In this document: one piece after another, positions 50,732-60,832 of the stretch
How the letters are laid out: each line of letters begins with the position of its first letter
Position numbering within the stretch: the first letter of the stretch is position 1
Assembly (NCBI GenBank): GCA_029856435.1
Contig: JAHQXB010000075.1
Location: forward strand, 1-64,000
Source: Candidatus Jordarchaeia archaeon
GTDB lineage: Archaea; Asgardarchaeota; Jordiarchaeia; Jordiarchaeales; Jordiarchaeaceae
Direction: 5' to 3'
Length of the DNA: 64,000 bases
Made by a program: the position numbers and the translations under genes
Notes under the pieces: model-generated
The model's input: only the letters and a program-made list of their open reading frames with translations
Databases searched by the model: none
Told to the model about the DNA's origin: nothing

Positions 50732-51475
50732 GTGGGCAAAACGGTCACATTGGGAGTTTTAGGTTCAGTTTTGGGAGTAGAGGCAACCCTAGTAGGAATT
50801 GTTTGGAGCATCATTTACTACGATTTTGCAGGAATGTATGACCTCACAGTTCTCACCCAAAACCTTCCAATTATATTCCCGGGGATTCTTGAACACCCCT
50901 GTATTCCAGCCTCACTAAACGTCCACGTGGGAAACTTAAGGGGTGGTTTGGTGTGGCTTACCCTTATTCTATCTGTGGCTCTAGCCCCTCCCCTAATCTT
51001 AACAGGTATAGGACTCTATGGGCTAAGCGGTAGAGAGAAAAAGTTAGGAATAATAAGCACAGCGGTCGGAGCCACGACACCCCTCCCCACAGCAGCACTA
51101 CTACTTTCCGGAGTCGCTGCGGGTGGCAACACTCTAACATATACATCACTAATCTCCCCACAGCTTTTCGCACAGTACCCTACCCAATCCACCATACTCA
51201 TAAGTGGAGTGCCTAACATTAACACATCCTCATTATGGCTGGGCTTCGCAATGACAGGATTTACAGTAATCGTATTTGGAGCCACACTCATTCATTTAAG
51301 GAAAAGGCTGGAGGAGCCAGTACTAAGTTCAGCTTCAGGAGCATTAGCCATAATTGCGGGATTAACACTATTTGCAGGCTTACAATTCCTATGGGCAACA
51401 TTCGCAACACTTTCTTTAACTTTCCTACTGGCAAACCTTTTATTTTTCCAGCAACTCAAACAACCCAACCCTTGA
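50732..51475 (+). CDS. Polytopic membrane protein (paralogue 2)
   Basis: 247 aa; GVAAGGNTLTYTS, SGVPNINTSSLWLGF, TVIVFGATLIHLR align with paralogue 1. Confidence 0.7.
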   Translation: MGKTVTLGVLGSVLGVEATLVGIVWSIIYYDFAGMYDLTVLTQNLPIIFPGILEHPCIPASLNVHVGNLRGGLVWLTLILSVALAPPLILTGIGLYGLSGREKKLGIISTAVGATTPLPTAALLLSGVAAGGNTLTYTSLISPQLFAQYPTQSTILISGVPNINTSSLWLGFAMTGFTVIVFGATLIHLRKRLEEPVLSSASGALAIIAGLTLFAGLQFLWATFATLSLTFLLANLLFFQQLKQPNP

Positions 51476-51705
51476 ACCAAGTTTCACATAGCACCACTTT
51501 AAACACTCTGCCACTCCAATTGTCTCAGAAAATAGAGTGACACCGAATTGTTTAGTTTCCCCAAAAAGGATTTAGAAAACATATCCCATTTATTAAACCC
51601 AAAAAAAGAGTAGAACCAAAAAATATACATGACCCAGATTGGAATCGAAAATTTTATGTTCAAAAGTTTCGAAAATATAATTAGAAATAAAGGATTTACA
51701 TTTGG

Positions 51706-52197
51706 TTGAGGAACAATATGGAAAGCGAAAAAAGTGAGGCACCACAACCAGCAGGTTTAATAATTGCTTTTATGGGTATACCAGTGGCAATCATATGGAG
51801 TCTATGGACCAACTTCTACATTCACTACCTTGAAGGCTACACATTAAATATGATGCTCTTTGCGGTTTTTCTACCCTATATGCTCCCCTACCTTAACACC
51901 AGTCTCTTCATAACACTTTTCGTCATCTTCCAACTCATACTATACATGTCCTCAAGAGAATTCATGATACTACTATGGTACTCAGGACTCGTAGTGGCAA
52001 TAATAATATTTTTATTAGTAGACATAATCCAGATACCCCTAGGAAACGAAACAGGACACAAAGTAATCTCCAAAGTATTTGCAGGCATAGGCATCGTTCT
52101 AATAGTCCTAATGCTCCTTGGACCGCAAATAGCCTTCTACACATTCATAGCCCGCATCCCCCTCTACATAGCCACAGCAATAATAATAAGAGGATAA
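51706..52197 (+). CDS. Small polytopic membrane protein
   Basis: 163 aa, about four hydrophobic segments; same strand and same cluster as the paralogue pair. Confidence 0.55.
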   Translation: MRNNMESEKSEAPQPAGLIIAFMGIPVAIIWSLWTNFYIHYLEGYTLNMMLFAVFLPYMLPYLNTSLFITLFVIFQLILYMSSREFMILLWYSGLVVAIIIFLLVDIIQIPLGNETGHKVISKVFAGIGIVLIVLMLLGPQIAFYTFIARIPLYIATAIIIRG

Positions 52198-52876
52198 AAA
52201 ACTACTCCACCCCCACTTAACCCCACTTTTTCTATTTCACCCATTTGCCTCAATGAACTTTTTGTAATCTCAAAAAAGCATATTTGAAAAATTTTCAGAA
52301 AACCAAATAAAATTTTGGAAAACCCACCCAAGCTCCGCTTCTCAGACAAACCAACATACGCTTACGCATCACAGACAAAATATGAAAAACCTTGTTCACC
52401 CGCCTCTTAGTAGTGCTGTGGACGCTAGGGGAAGACCGATAAAGTTTTGGGGCTGTTGACCCCCTTTCAACAGCAATCCGTATACGCTTCCCGTATTAGG
52501 CACAAATATGAAAAATTTTTCATGGCAGATAAACCCATGTAACAAAACAAAAACTAAAAATGCACTCTCAAATTAAGCTACCCTCAAAAAAGAATAACAA
52601 AGCACTAAAAATCCCATCCCCCAACATTTAACACCCCCCTGCCATAAAACCCATGATCTTAAAGTCCATTTCCTCCAACAAAAGCACACCCCACAAAAAA
52701 CAGAAGAATAGAAAAAAGCAAACTAAAACAGAATGCACAAAAACAAACAAGACTACTAAAAAGGCTAATCAACCTCCCTTCAAACATTCCATCAAGAAAA
52801 AACCAAAAACCAAACCCCCCCAAGCAGAGAAAATATAAGACCTTCCCAAAATTTAAACAAAAAGTCTATCATACAT

Positions 52877-52984
52877 GGTGATGCAGAATCGTTCGATTTC
52901 GCCTCAAAAAGGGGTGTTTAATAGGGCTTCTTTCACGATTTGGAGCCTTAATAGGGAGATGGAATCGAATAAATCTACATCACC
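52877..52984. mobile_element. MITE-like family A, copy 4
   Basis: 108 bp ggtgatgcagaatcgttcgatttcgcctc...gaatcgaataaatctacatcacc; flanks tatcatacat / tatcacacat (9 of 10 match). Confidence 0.85.
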
Positions 52985-53073
52985 TATCACACATAATAAA
53001 TACAAAGTAACCAAACCCTTCCAATTCCCACAAACTCCACACAAAAAAAGCCAAAATAAAAAAAAGAAAAGGA

Positions 53074-54417
53074 CTACTCCTTTGAGAGGTCAGTTATTCT
53101 CTGAATCTTGTGGAAAATCTTGGGAATCTCCTCCCAGGTAGCCCACTCAACCTCAGAATCCACACCCAAATCCTTCTTAATAGCCTCCTTCACACGACGG
53201 GTCAAATCACCCAAATCCTTGGTCAACTCCCGGTCATAGGCAACCTTCAACCTCAACTTATCCATCTTACCCCTCGTTTTAAACATGGTAAAGGAGCCTT
53301 CCCTCGTCTCCGGAAACTTCTCAAGCACCAAACGCACATCGTAGGGGTTAATCTTATGGCCCGCAATGTCAAAAACCCAACCAGTCCTCGAGAACACCCG
53401 AAGCCTAAGATGCGTCCTTCCACAGTCACACTCCCCCTCACTCATATAGGCAAAGTCCTCAGTAGCAAACCTTACATAGGGGTGACCAAGCACAAAAAGA
53501 TTCGTAACCAAGTATTCCCCTCTTTCCTCCGGACCCAAAGGCTCCCCAGTCTCCATATCAATAAGCTCAATGCAGTAGTAGTCATCCCAAACATGTTGAC
53601 CAAGATGCGCATAACAATCCGCAACCGGTAATAAACCGTCGCCAACGCCACCTGCATCCCACAGATCTTCTAAACCCCACATGTCAATCAAAGTCTTCCT
53701 CAGCTCCGGCGTCACCGGCTCACCCATTCCATCAAAAACATATTTGAGCGAAGAGAATACCTCCTTAGGCTTCACACCCAGCCTCTTACACAAATCATTC
53801 AAACCCAGCATCAAGTCAAGCACAATAACCCCAAAATCCGGCTTAAGCCTCACGATGGCGTTGTACATATGGGGTGCCGTCACAGGATGCGGAATACAGG
53901 CATTTATCCCCCAGGACAAACCCAACCTCTGAAAACCCATATTATAGGCGCAGGCGAACCAATGCCAGTTCATGGGATTGGCTATCATTTTCATTCCTGG
54001 TCTTAGTTTCATCATCCAGAGGTTTCTGAGGGCGACGTCACTCATGATTTTGAGGTCGTCTTGGGTGTAGGGCATAAATGTGGGGGTTCCTGTGGTTCCG
54101 GTTGAGGGGTGTATGCTTACTATGCGTTCGAGGGGGATTGTTAGGATTCCTGCGAATGGGTCTCCGGTTTTTTCGGTTTCGTGTCTCATGTCGTCTTTTC
54201 GGTAGTAGGGGATTTTTTTGAAGTCGTCTAGGGTTTTGATGTCTTCTGGTTTTATGTTTGCTTCGTTGTAGAGTTTGTGGTACCATTTGGAGTTGTGGTA
54301 GGCGTAGTTGATGAGGTATTTTATTTTTTTGAGTTGGATTTCTTTAAGTTGGTTTCGGGGCATGGTTTCTACTTGGGGGTTCCAATATTCGCTTTCTTTC
54401 ATTTTTTGTTCCTCCAC
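53074..54417 (-). CDS. Phenylacetate-CoA ligase (PaaK)-like AMP-forming enzyme
   Basis: IHPSTGTTGTPTFMPYTQDD (P-loop), GEYLVTNLFVLGHPYVRFATEDFAYM, CDCGRTHLRLRVFSRTGWVFDIAGHKINPYDV. Confidence 0.87.
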   Translation of the reverse strand: MEEQKMKESEYWNPQVETMPRNQLKEIQLKKIKYLINYAYHNSKWYHKLYNEANIKPEDIKTLDDFKKIPYYRKDDMRHETEKTGDPFAGILTIPLERIVSIHPSTGTTGTPTFMPYTQDDLKIMSDVALRNLWMMKLRPGMKMIANPMNWHWFACAYNMGFQRLGLSWGINACIPHPVTAPHMYNAIVRLKPDFGVIVLDLMLGLNDLCKRLGVKPKEVFSSLKYVFDGMGEPVTPELRKTLIDMWGLEDLWDAGGVGDGLLPVADCYAHLGQHVWDDYYCIELIDMETGEPLGPEERGEYLVTNLFVLGHPYVRFATEDFAYMSEGECDCGRTHLRLRVFSRTGWVFDIAGHKINPYDVRLVLEKFPETREGSFTMFKTRGKMDKLRLKVAYDRELTKDLGDLTRRVKEAIKKDLGVDSEVEWATWEEIPKIFHKIQRITDLSKE

Positions 54418-54419
54418 TT

Positions 54420-55484
54420 TTAGTAGTCTGTGGGTATTATTCGGGCGTGTGTTCTTCCGCAGGGGCAGGTTTCTGTTTCTATTTTGCAGTCAATGGTGGT
54501 TTGGTATCTTATGAGGGGTACGGCTTCTGCGAATAGGTTTGTTATGGTGAGTTTTCCGGTGTTTCCTAGGGGTAGGGTTTTTCCGGTTTGGGGGTCGGTT
54601 GCTTCGACTAGGTACATGTCTTCCCAGACGTGTAGTCCTTTGTGTTGTGGGCAGTCCATGGCGTAGAAGAGGTTGTCTTGGATGTCTAGCATGGATTGGG
54701 TGCGTGCTTCCCATTCTTTTTGGGCGGTTTTTTTGTCTTCGGCTTTGGGTAGGGTTTTGCGGTCTCTGAATACTATTATTTTGTAGCCTAGGGAGGTTAT
54801 GGGGATTTTTTGTTTTTCGGCTTCCATTTTTACTCCTAGTAGTGCTAGGTGGGGGGCGATGACGGTGCTGGGTTTGAAGAATTTGGAGGTGAATAGTGCC
54901 CGGGGTGCGTCTGGTCCTACTTCTTCTGTGTGTAGTATTGTGCAGTTTAGTATGTCTCCTACTGATTGGTTTGTGTAGTTGTTGTAGACGGGGGAGAGGA
55001 AGGAGTTTATGGGGTTCCAGGACCAGGACATGTGTAGTATTCTGTCGTTTTTGTTTACTCCTATCATTACTAGTTGTCTGGTTAGGGTTTCGACGGCGAA
55101 TTGGGCGTCTTTGTAGTTTATGACTAGGTAGATGGGTTCTCCTTCTGGGGGGAATTCGGGTGAGAAGGCTATTAGGGGTTCGTTTCTGGTTTGGCAGAGT
55201 CTGCCGCCGTGGGGGTCTTTGGTTTCTTTTATTTTTTGTTGGATTTCTTCTCTGGTGGTTACGGGTATTTTGTCGAGGTCATTTTGTGCTTTTATGTCTT
55301 GGGGTTTGATTTTTGCCTGGTTGAATTTTTGGTGGTAGAATTCTGAGTTTTGGTAGACGTATTGTAGCTGTCTTTTTAGGTTGTTGAGTTGTAGTTTTTC
55401 GAGTTCTTTTCTGGGCATCATTTCCATTAGGGGGTTGTAGAAATTTGTGTTGTTTTTCAAGTTGAGAATTCCTCCACACCACAC
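54420..55484 (-). CDS. Degenerate PaaK-like paralogue lacking P-loop and C-terminal domain
   Basis: MPRKELEKLQLNNLKRQLQYVYQNSEFYHQKFNQAKIKPQDIKAQNDLDKIPV colinear with the neighbour; P-loop position reads FSPEFPPEGEPIYLV; ends right after CPCGRTHARI. Confidence 0.75.
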   Translation of the reverse strand: MWCGGILNLKNNTNFYNPLMEMMPRKELEKLQLNNLKRQLQYVYQNSEFYHQKFNQAKIKPQDIKAQNDLDKIPVTTREEIQQKIKETKDPHGGRLCQTRNEPLIAFSPEFPPEGEPIYLVINYKDAQFAVETLTRQLVMIGVNKNDRILHMSWSWNPINSFLSPVYNNYTNQSVGDILNCTILHTEEVGPDAPRALFTSKFFKPSTVIAPHLALLGVKMEAEKQKIPITSLGYKIIVFRDRKTLPKAEDKKTAQKEWEARTQSMLDIQDNLFYAMDCPQHKGLHVWEDMYLVEATDPQTGKTLPLGNTGKLTITNLFAEAVPLIRYQTTIDCKIETETCPCGRTHARIIPTDY

Positions 55485-55892
55485 TTACCCTAAGTTTTAC
55501 TATTATTTGTATATAATGTTGTATATAAGTTTTTACTTCCATTTTTTGGACGCTACCTGCAGTAAGGGGATATAGAACAGTTTTTGGATTTTTTGGGAAA
55601 AATTGACTGAGTACTTTGCTTTTTGCTTCTGGTGTATTTTTCGCCTATTTTCTTGTTGGGTTGGTTTTTGTGTGGAGAAACCTTTTTTGGTCACTTGCTT
55701 GTGGAGAGAAGGGGGGACTTTGTGTGGATGAAGCAGGGGTATTAGATGTAGTGGTTGTGAGAGGTTCTTCCTGAACTAGGAGGGCTATGGGGGAACGATG
55801 AAAGATTATTGGGTGGTGTGGTCGCTGTTTACTTTTGTTTTTCCTTTATGGTAAAGTTTTTTTAAGAGTTCTGCGATTGACCGAGTAGTGGG

Positions 55893-58421
55893 GTGATTGC
55901 ATTAATTGGATGGGTTGAACTTTATTTGAGGGATAAGTGTTTTGTGGGATGTTTTGCGGGGATTCTTCTGTCTTTGGTGGGTTTATCTTTGGGTGAGTGG
56001 CGGCTTTTGTCTTGGACTTTTCTTGGAGGTGCTCCTGTTTCTGTGTCGGTCAGTGGGCAGGTGGTTTGGACTTTTGGGTTTCTGGTTTTCATTGTTGGCG
56101 ATGTCTGCTTCTTTGCCTCGTTTATGCTTATGATTGGAAAATTGAGAATGAGGGAAGCATGGACAATATATATTGTTAAAACTGTGTTTTTCTTGGTTGC
56201 TTGTGTGGCGGTGGTGCAGAGGAGTAGCGGCTACGTTGCCTTCAACACAGTTTTGCTTAATGGTTACTTTTATTTGGACAATGGGTATACGGGTATGGCT
56301 CAACTTACTGTTTTGGCCTCAATTTTTCTAACCCTGTCGTTAGTATTAACCGTGGATTTGTTTTTGAGGGGCAAGATGGTTGAAAGGCTCAGCGAGAAAT
56401 TTTATTTGGCATCGGGAACGGCAACCCTCGTCTTTGGATTGGTAATGATATTCTTGACCATACTTACTGTTCCATTTTATTCCTTTTACGCTGTTCCGGG
56501 GTTGGGCTACTTTTATAGTCAGGGCGTTTTGCTGGATATGATTGATTCGTTTGAGCTGGTGGGCGTCTACTTTGCTATTCTGGGATGTGTTGCCATATGC
56601 TTTAAGAAGAACCCTCCCCTCATTAGGGGATATCAACTTGTGGGAGGAACTATTCTTACACTGCTAGCTCTTCCATTAGTCTTTGTGCCCTTTCAAATAT
56701 GGGTGGAGCGATATATTTTGTATTCTCCAATTCTGGCTTCCTTGGATTTGGGGCGCATCCATGGTATTTTTCCTCTTAACTTCAATTTTTACACATTCGT
56801 CTCAATGACTCTTTTCACAGTAGGGGTAACTGTTTATATGCAGAACTCAAAGTCTAAAACAGTTGCCTTAATACTTTTCCTGATCTATATTTATTTTTAC
56901 CCTGGGCTATCCAGACTTGCGCTATCCAACTATTACATTCCCACTCCCACCCCAACAGTTCCCATACTGGTTTATTTGGGCTTAGCGGTAGTGGCGACTG
57001 TGGTGTCGATGCCTCTGGTCGCCAAGAAGTCTGGCTGGGACATAGTGCACACTTTAAGGGGAATAATTAAGCCCTCTGCAAGAACCATGGTGCTTTTGCT
57101 GGTAATATTGGCTTTAATTGCGCCAATCCTAGTTCTGAATTGTGGGGTGAACTCTGCATCTTTGGCACCGGTGGGTGTAGCGTCGAAAAACTTGACTCCC
57201 CAAGACAGAATAGATCCCACCCTACTCAACCTAAACGAGGGCTTCCCTCAGAGTGTTCCAGTTATACTGAGGTTTAAAACCTCACCGCTGGGCTCCGTGT
57301 CACAACTAAAAAGCACCCCCTACAACGAATACTTCACTTTTGAGACACATAATGGTAAAGACGCTATTTATCATGAGAAGGCTTACTATGCGATTTACGG
57401 AAATGTTAGCGCTGATAATAACACGGATTTGAGGCAAAAATTGACTGCATTGGTTGCAGACTTTGATTTGGCTTATGTATTGTTTAGTGAGCAGCCGCTT
57501 GTTCCTCCAGACATTGATTCTCACTATTCGTATTATTTCTTTGTTGGAGCAGATATACTGAGGGCTTGGAACGTTACGGGGAAGGGTACTACGGTGGCGG
57601 TGGTTGATTCTGGGGTGAACGATTTTAGCAGTAATATAGTAGGCAGAGTTGTCTACCAAGTTAACTTTCTTACGGGGCAGGAGGGGGATCCAAGAATAGT
57701 GGGTGAATTGACTCCGGAAAGCCCCTTGAAGCATGGAACTGAGGTGGCTGAACTTGTGGCAGGCGTGAAGGGAATAGCGCCGGAGGCTAATATTATAGAT
57801 CTTAAGATTAAATCTGGGAGCGAGGAATCCTTCTACATGAACTGTGTTTATATGGCTGAGGCCATTGATTGGTGTGTGAGAAATAAGGATCGTTTTAACA
57901 TTACTGTGATTGCGCTGGCTTTGGGAAGCAGAGACCAAATTTATGGGTTCCTCACCAATGCGGTTGACAGGGCATTTCTTAGGGGTATAGTGGTAATTGT
58001 GGCTGGCGGGGGATACTTGGACTTCTCAAAAAACCGTATAGGCGGAATATTATTGCCGGGAATCGCAGACTGGGGAATAACCGTAGCAGCCACTATGGGT
58101 TTGGATGATGAGAGATGGTCTCCGGTAAGTCCAATTGGTCCCTCACCCCACTGGTATCTTCCAAAACCAGAACTAACCGGTCCCGGTCCCTACACTAGTG
58201 GCTCTGTACCTATGGTTGCGGGAATCACTCTTCTTTTGGCACAGCAATGCGACGAACAGGGGGTGCCGCCTATTCTTAAGGCTGCGGTTATTCGCTGGTC
58301 ACTGGTTGCTGGGGCTCAAGAGTATGATTTGGGCCCTCCGGGCTGGGACATATTTTACGGATTCGGGAGAGCCAACGCTTTGACCTCATTTCTATACTTG
58401 ACTAATTATCTTGAAATTTGA
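55893..58421 (+). CDS. Polytopic membrane protein fused to C-terminal subtilisin-like (S8) peptidase domain
   Basis: Many hydrophobic segments in the first half; TVAVVDSGVND (Asp), KHGTEVAELVAGVKGIAPEA (His), GPYTSGSVPMVAGITLLL (Ser). Confidence 0.82.
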   Translation: MIALIGWVELYLRDKCFVGCFAGILLSLVGLSLGEWRLLSWTFLGGAPVSVSVSGQVVWTFGFLVFIVGDVCFFASFMLMIGKLRMREAWTIYIVKTVFFLVACVAVVQRSSGYVAFNTVLLNGYFYLDNGYTGMAQLTVLASIFLTLSLVLTVDLFLRGKMVERLSEKFYLASGTATLVFGLVMIFLTILTVPFYSFYAVPGLGYFYSQGVLLDMIDSFELVGVYFAILGCVAICFKKNPPLIRGYQLVGGTILTLLALPLVFVPFQIWVERYILYSPILASLDLGRIHGIFPLNFNFYTFVSMTLFTVGVTVYMQNSKSKTVALILFLIYIYFYPGLSRLALSNYYIPTPTPTVPILVYLGLAVVATVVSMPLVAKKSGWDIVHTLRGIIKPSARTMVLLLVILALIAPILVLNCGVNSASLAPVGVASKNLTPQDRIDPTLLNLNEGFPQSVPVILRFKTSPLGSVSQLKSTPYNEYFTFETHNGKDAIYHEKAYYAIYGNVSADNNTDLRQKLTALVADFDLAYVLFSEQPLVPPDIDSHYSYYFFVGADILRAWNVTGKGTTVAVVDSGVNDFSSNIVGRVVYQVNFLTGQEGDPRIVGELTPESPLKHGTEVAELVAGVKGIAPEANIIDLKIKSGSEESFYMNCVYMAEAIDWCVRNKDRFNITVIALALGSRDQIYGFLTNAVDRAFLRGIVVIVAGGGYLDFSKNRIGGILLPGIADWGITVAATMGLDDERWSPVSPIGPSPHWYLPKPELTGPGPYTSGSVPMVAGITLLLAQQCDEQGVPPILKAAVIRWSLVAGAQEYDLGPPGWDIFYGFGRANALTSFLYLTNYLEI

Positions 58422-58454
58422 AGGTTCTTCTATTTCCCCCTTTTTTCTTCTTTT

Positions 58455-59642
58455 TTATTCTATTTTTTGGGGCCAGAATCTCTGTTGTGGGTCTACTTTT
58501 ACTGCTTCCTGCATTGCTAGGTCGAATATTTTTTGGGCTCTTTCAATGTTTCTGTGTGGTGGTTTTTCGCCCATGGCTAATTGCACTAGTTCCAGTATGT
58601 GGAAGATTGGGGTTTTCCCCTGGGTTAGGATTTTTGCTATGGAAAGCACCCATTGGCAACCCCCACAGTAGAGTGCCAGTGCGCTGGCTCCAGTGTTTTC
58701 GGCTTCCTTGTATCTCCTCACTGCTGCGTTTAATATGTCGTCCACACTGTGGCTTCCGGCGAAGGCGGCCATGCCGCAGCATAGAGCCTTGTCCCGGTTA
58801 TGCTCCATTTCTACAATGTTTGCTCCTAGGGTTTGGAGTATTTTTCTTGAGAGGTCGTAGTATTTGTTTCCGAAAGGTTTAGACTGGCAGTTGTCGTGTA
58901 TGGTCACTGTTCTGTTTAGCTTGATTTTTGCTTTAAGCTTTCCCTGTTCCAATTTTTCCCAGAGCCAGTCCAGCACGGGGATAACTTCGAAGTTAAATGT
59001 GGCCCCGAAGCGGGGATAGACGTTCTTGTACATGTTGCAGCCCGCTAGGCAGGGAATAATCATTTTCTTTACTCCGAGTTCTCGGAATTGCTTTTCAAGT
59101 TTTTTCGCAATCTGCTCGGATATTTCTAGCACTCCTATTCGGTACCATGGTTCTCCGCAGCATAGTTCCAGGGAACCCATAAAGGTTAGGCCTTCAAAAA
59201 TTTTGGAGAAACTTAGATAGGATAGGAAAATCATGTTGCACCCAGGATAAAATATTTCCTCGTGTTTCTCCAGTTTGGCCCAGGACTTGACGGTTTTGTT
59301 CTCGTCCTGGGGAAGTTGCTCCAATAATGCTGAGCCGAAGTTTGGGAACTGGTAGGGTAAGAAAAACTTCGCTGCCAAGGGCAGCCCCTTCTCTTTATAG
59401 CGCTCATACCACCGGTAAAGTATAAGTTCGTATGGGCGACTATTGCTTGGGCAGAAGTTGTTGCAGGACATGCAACTTGTGCATTTGGTTAATACTTCGG
59501 TTTCCTGTCCATCCACCAATTTTTTAAACTCTATCTTCGCCTTATCTATGGGCATTTCTAAAACTGGGCACTGGTTTAAACATAGACCGCACAGGTCACA
59601 TGAAGCCCTATCAAAAAAGTTGTACGAAACCAAGAAGGACAC
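58455..59642 (-). CDS. (Fe-S)-binding protein, HdrD-like with two CCG domains (paralogue of 7208-8380)
   Basis: CDLCGLCLNQCP, CTSCMSCNNFCP, GCNMIFL...LCCGEP...GC, HDNCQS...LCCGMA...CGGC. Confidence 0.85.
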   Translation of the reverse strand: MSFLVSYNFFDRASCDLCGLCLNQCPVLEMPIDKAKIEFKKLVDGQETEVLTKCTSCMSCNNFCPSNSRPYELILYRWYERYKEKGLPLAAKFFLPYQFPNFGSALLEQLPQDENKTVKSWAKLEKHEEIFYPGCNMIFLSYLSFSKIFEGLTFMGSLELCCGEPWYRIGVLEISEQIAKKLEKQFRELGVKKMIIPCLAGCNMYKNVYPRFGATFNFEVIPVLDWLWEKLEQGKLKAKIKLNRTVTIHDNCQSKPFGNKYYDLSRKILQTLGANIVEMEHNRDKALCCGMAAFAGSHSVDDILNAAVRRYKEAENTGASALALYCGGCQWVLSIAKILTQGKTPIFHILELVQLAMGEKPPHRNIERAQKIFDLAMQEAVKVDPQQRFWPQKIE

Positions 59643-59704
59643 CTCTCAATTTTTAAAGGCATTCATAGTTTTACCGGTATAAAAGTTTGATTATAACTTG
59701 CCGC

Positions 59705-59806
59705 AGTGTAGATTCGTTTGATTTCGACTTTGAAGGGAGCGTTTATAGGGCCTCTTTTCCGATTTAGAGCCGCGAAATGAGGGGTAGAATCGGGCTAATC
59801 TACACC
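59705..59806. mobile_element. MITE-like family A, copy 5 (diverged)
   Basis: agtgtagattcgtttgatttcgac...tttatagggcctcttttccgatttagagcc...gaatcgggctaatctacacc, same architecture and TIRs. Confidence 0.7.
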
Positions 59807-59929
59807 ACTTGTTGGCTTCAGCCAAGGAATGTGCCTTTTTAAAAGTAGAATTTTTTGGAAGCAGGAGAAATCTTAATTTGCCTTGAAATAAAAGTTTCTA
59901 GGAAGATGTGCTTGGTGTGGTGAGAACAT

Positions 59930-60832
59930 ATGTTAGATTCTGATTTTCAAATAAATGAGCACTGTTACCAGATAGATATTCAGCAGTGGATGGTTCCGAG
60001 AGTGGGAACATGCTACGTGGTTAAGAGTGATAAAATATTCTTAATTGATGCGGGAACCAGCCACACTACAGAGAAGGTTTTAAAGACCCTCGAAGAGTTC
60101 AAAATTAGGCCGGACTCCATAAATGCCATAGTTGTTACACATGAGCACTATGATCATGGTGCGGGGGTTGCGGGGCTTCTGGAAAGGATGCCCACCACCA
60201 TGGTTCTAGCCTCAGAAAAAACTGCGGAAATACTAAAAGACCCCAGTGACTTTCTTGAAATCTCAAAAAGGCATTATGGTGAAGCAGCGGGACTGGTAAG
60301 CCCATTCCCCCCGGTGAAAAATGTGGAGATAGTTGAGGAGGGAGATATAATCAATCTTGGTGGAGGAGTAAGCTTAGAGGTTGTGGCCCTTCCAGGACAC
60401 ACACCAGGGAGCATTGGATTTTTTGAGTCTAAAACCAAGACCTTTTTTGCGGGTGACGCCGTCTGCAATTATAACGCTCAGTACGAGTTTTACATGCCAC
60501 CCTCATTCCCCGAACTTTTCAATTACGAAGAATACCTAAAATCCTTGGACAAAATACTCAGCTACGACTTCAATTACCTGTGCATGGGACACTTTGGAAC
60601 CCAAACGCAGCCCAAAGCAAAACAGGTGGTGGAAAAGGCAGCAAAAACGGCCAAAGAGTGGAAGAAGATAATAGAGGACACCTATAGAAAAACAAAAAGC
60701 GAGGAAAAAGTATACCAAGAACTGCTAAAAAAATATGGAGACAACGAATACGTTAAAAACTTTCCAGAAATAATTCGAAAAAGCATCCTCAGCCAGCTAA
60801 TAAGAGGATACGTAATCTCACTGAAACTCTAA
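59930..60832 (+). CDS. Metallo-beta-lactamase fold hydrolase
   Basis: VVTHEHYDHGAGVAGLL (HxHxDH), LPGHTPGSIGFF, FAGDAVC. Confidence 0.9.
   Translation: MLDSDFQINEHCYQIDIQQWMVPRVGTCYVVKSDKIFLIDAGTSHTTEKVLKTLEEFKIRPDSINAIVVTHEHYDHGAGVAGLLERMPTTMVLASEKTAEILKDPSDFLEISKRHYGEAAGLVSPFPPVKNVEIVEEGDIINLGGGVSLEVVALPGHTPGSIGFFESKTKTFFAGDAVCNYNAQYEFYMPPSFPELFNYEEYLKSLDKILSYDFNYLCMGHFGTQTQPKAKQVVEKAAKTAKEWKKIIEDTYRKTKSEEKVYQELLKKYGDNEYVKNFPEIIRKSILSQLIRGYVISLKL

Noticed and set aside
57306-57938. 210-aa ORF antisense to the subtilase domain
   Set aside because: Antisense shadow of a motif-rich domain.
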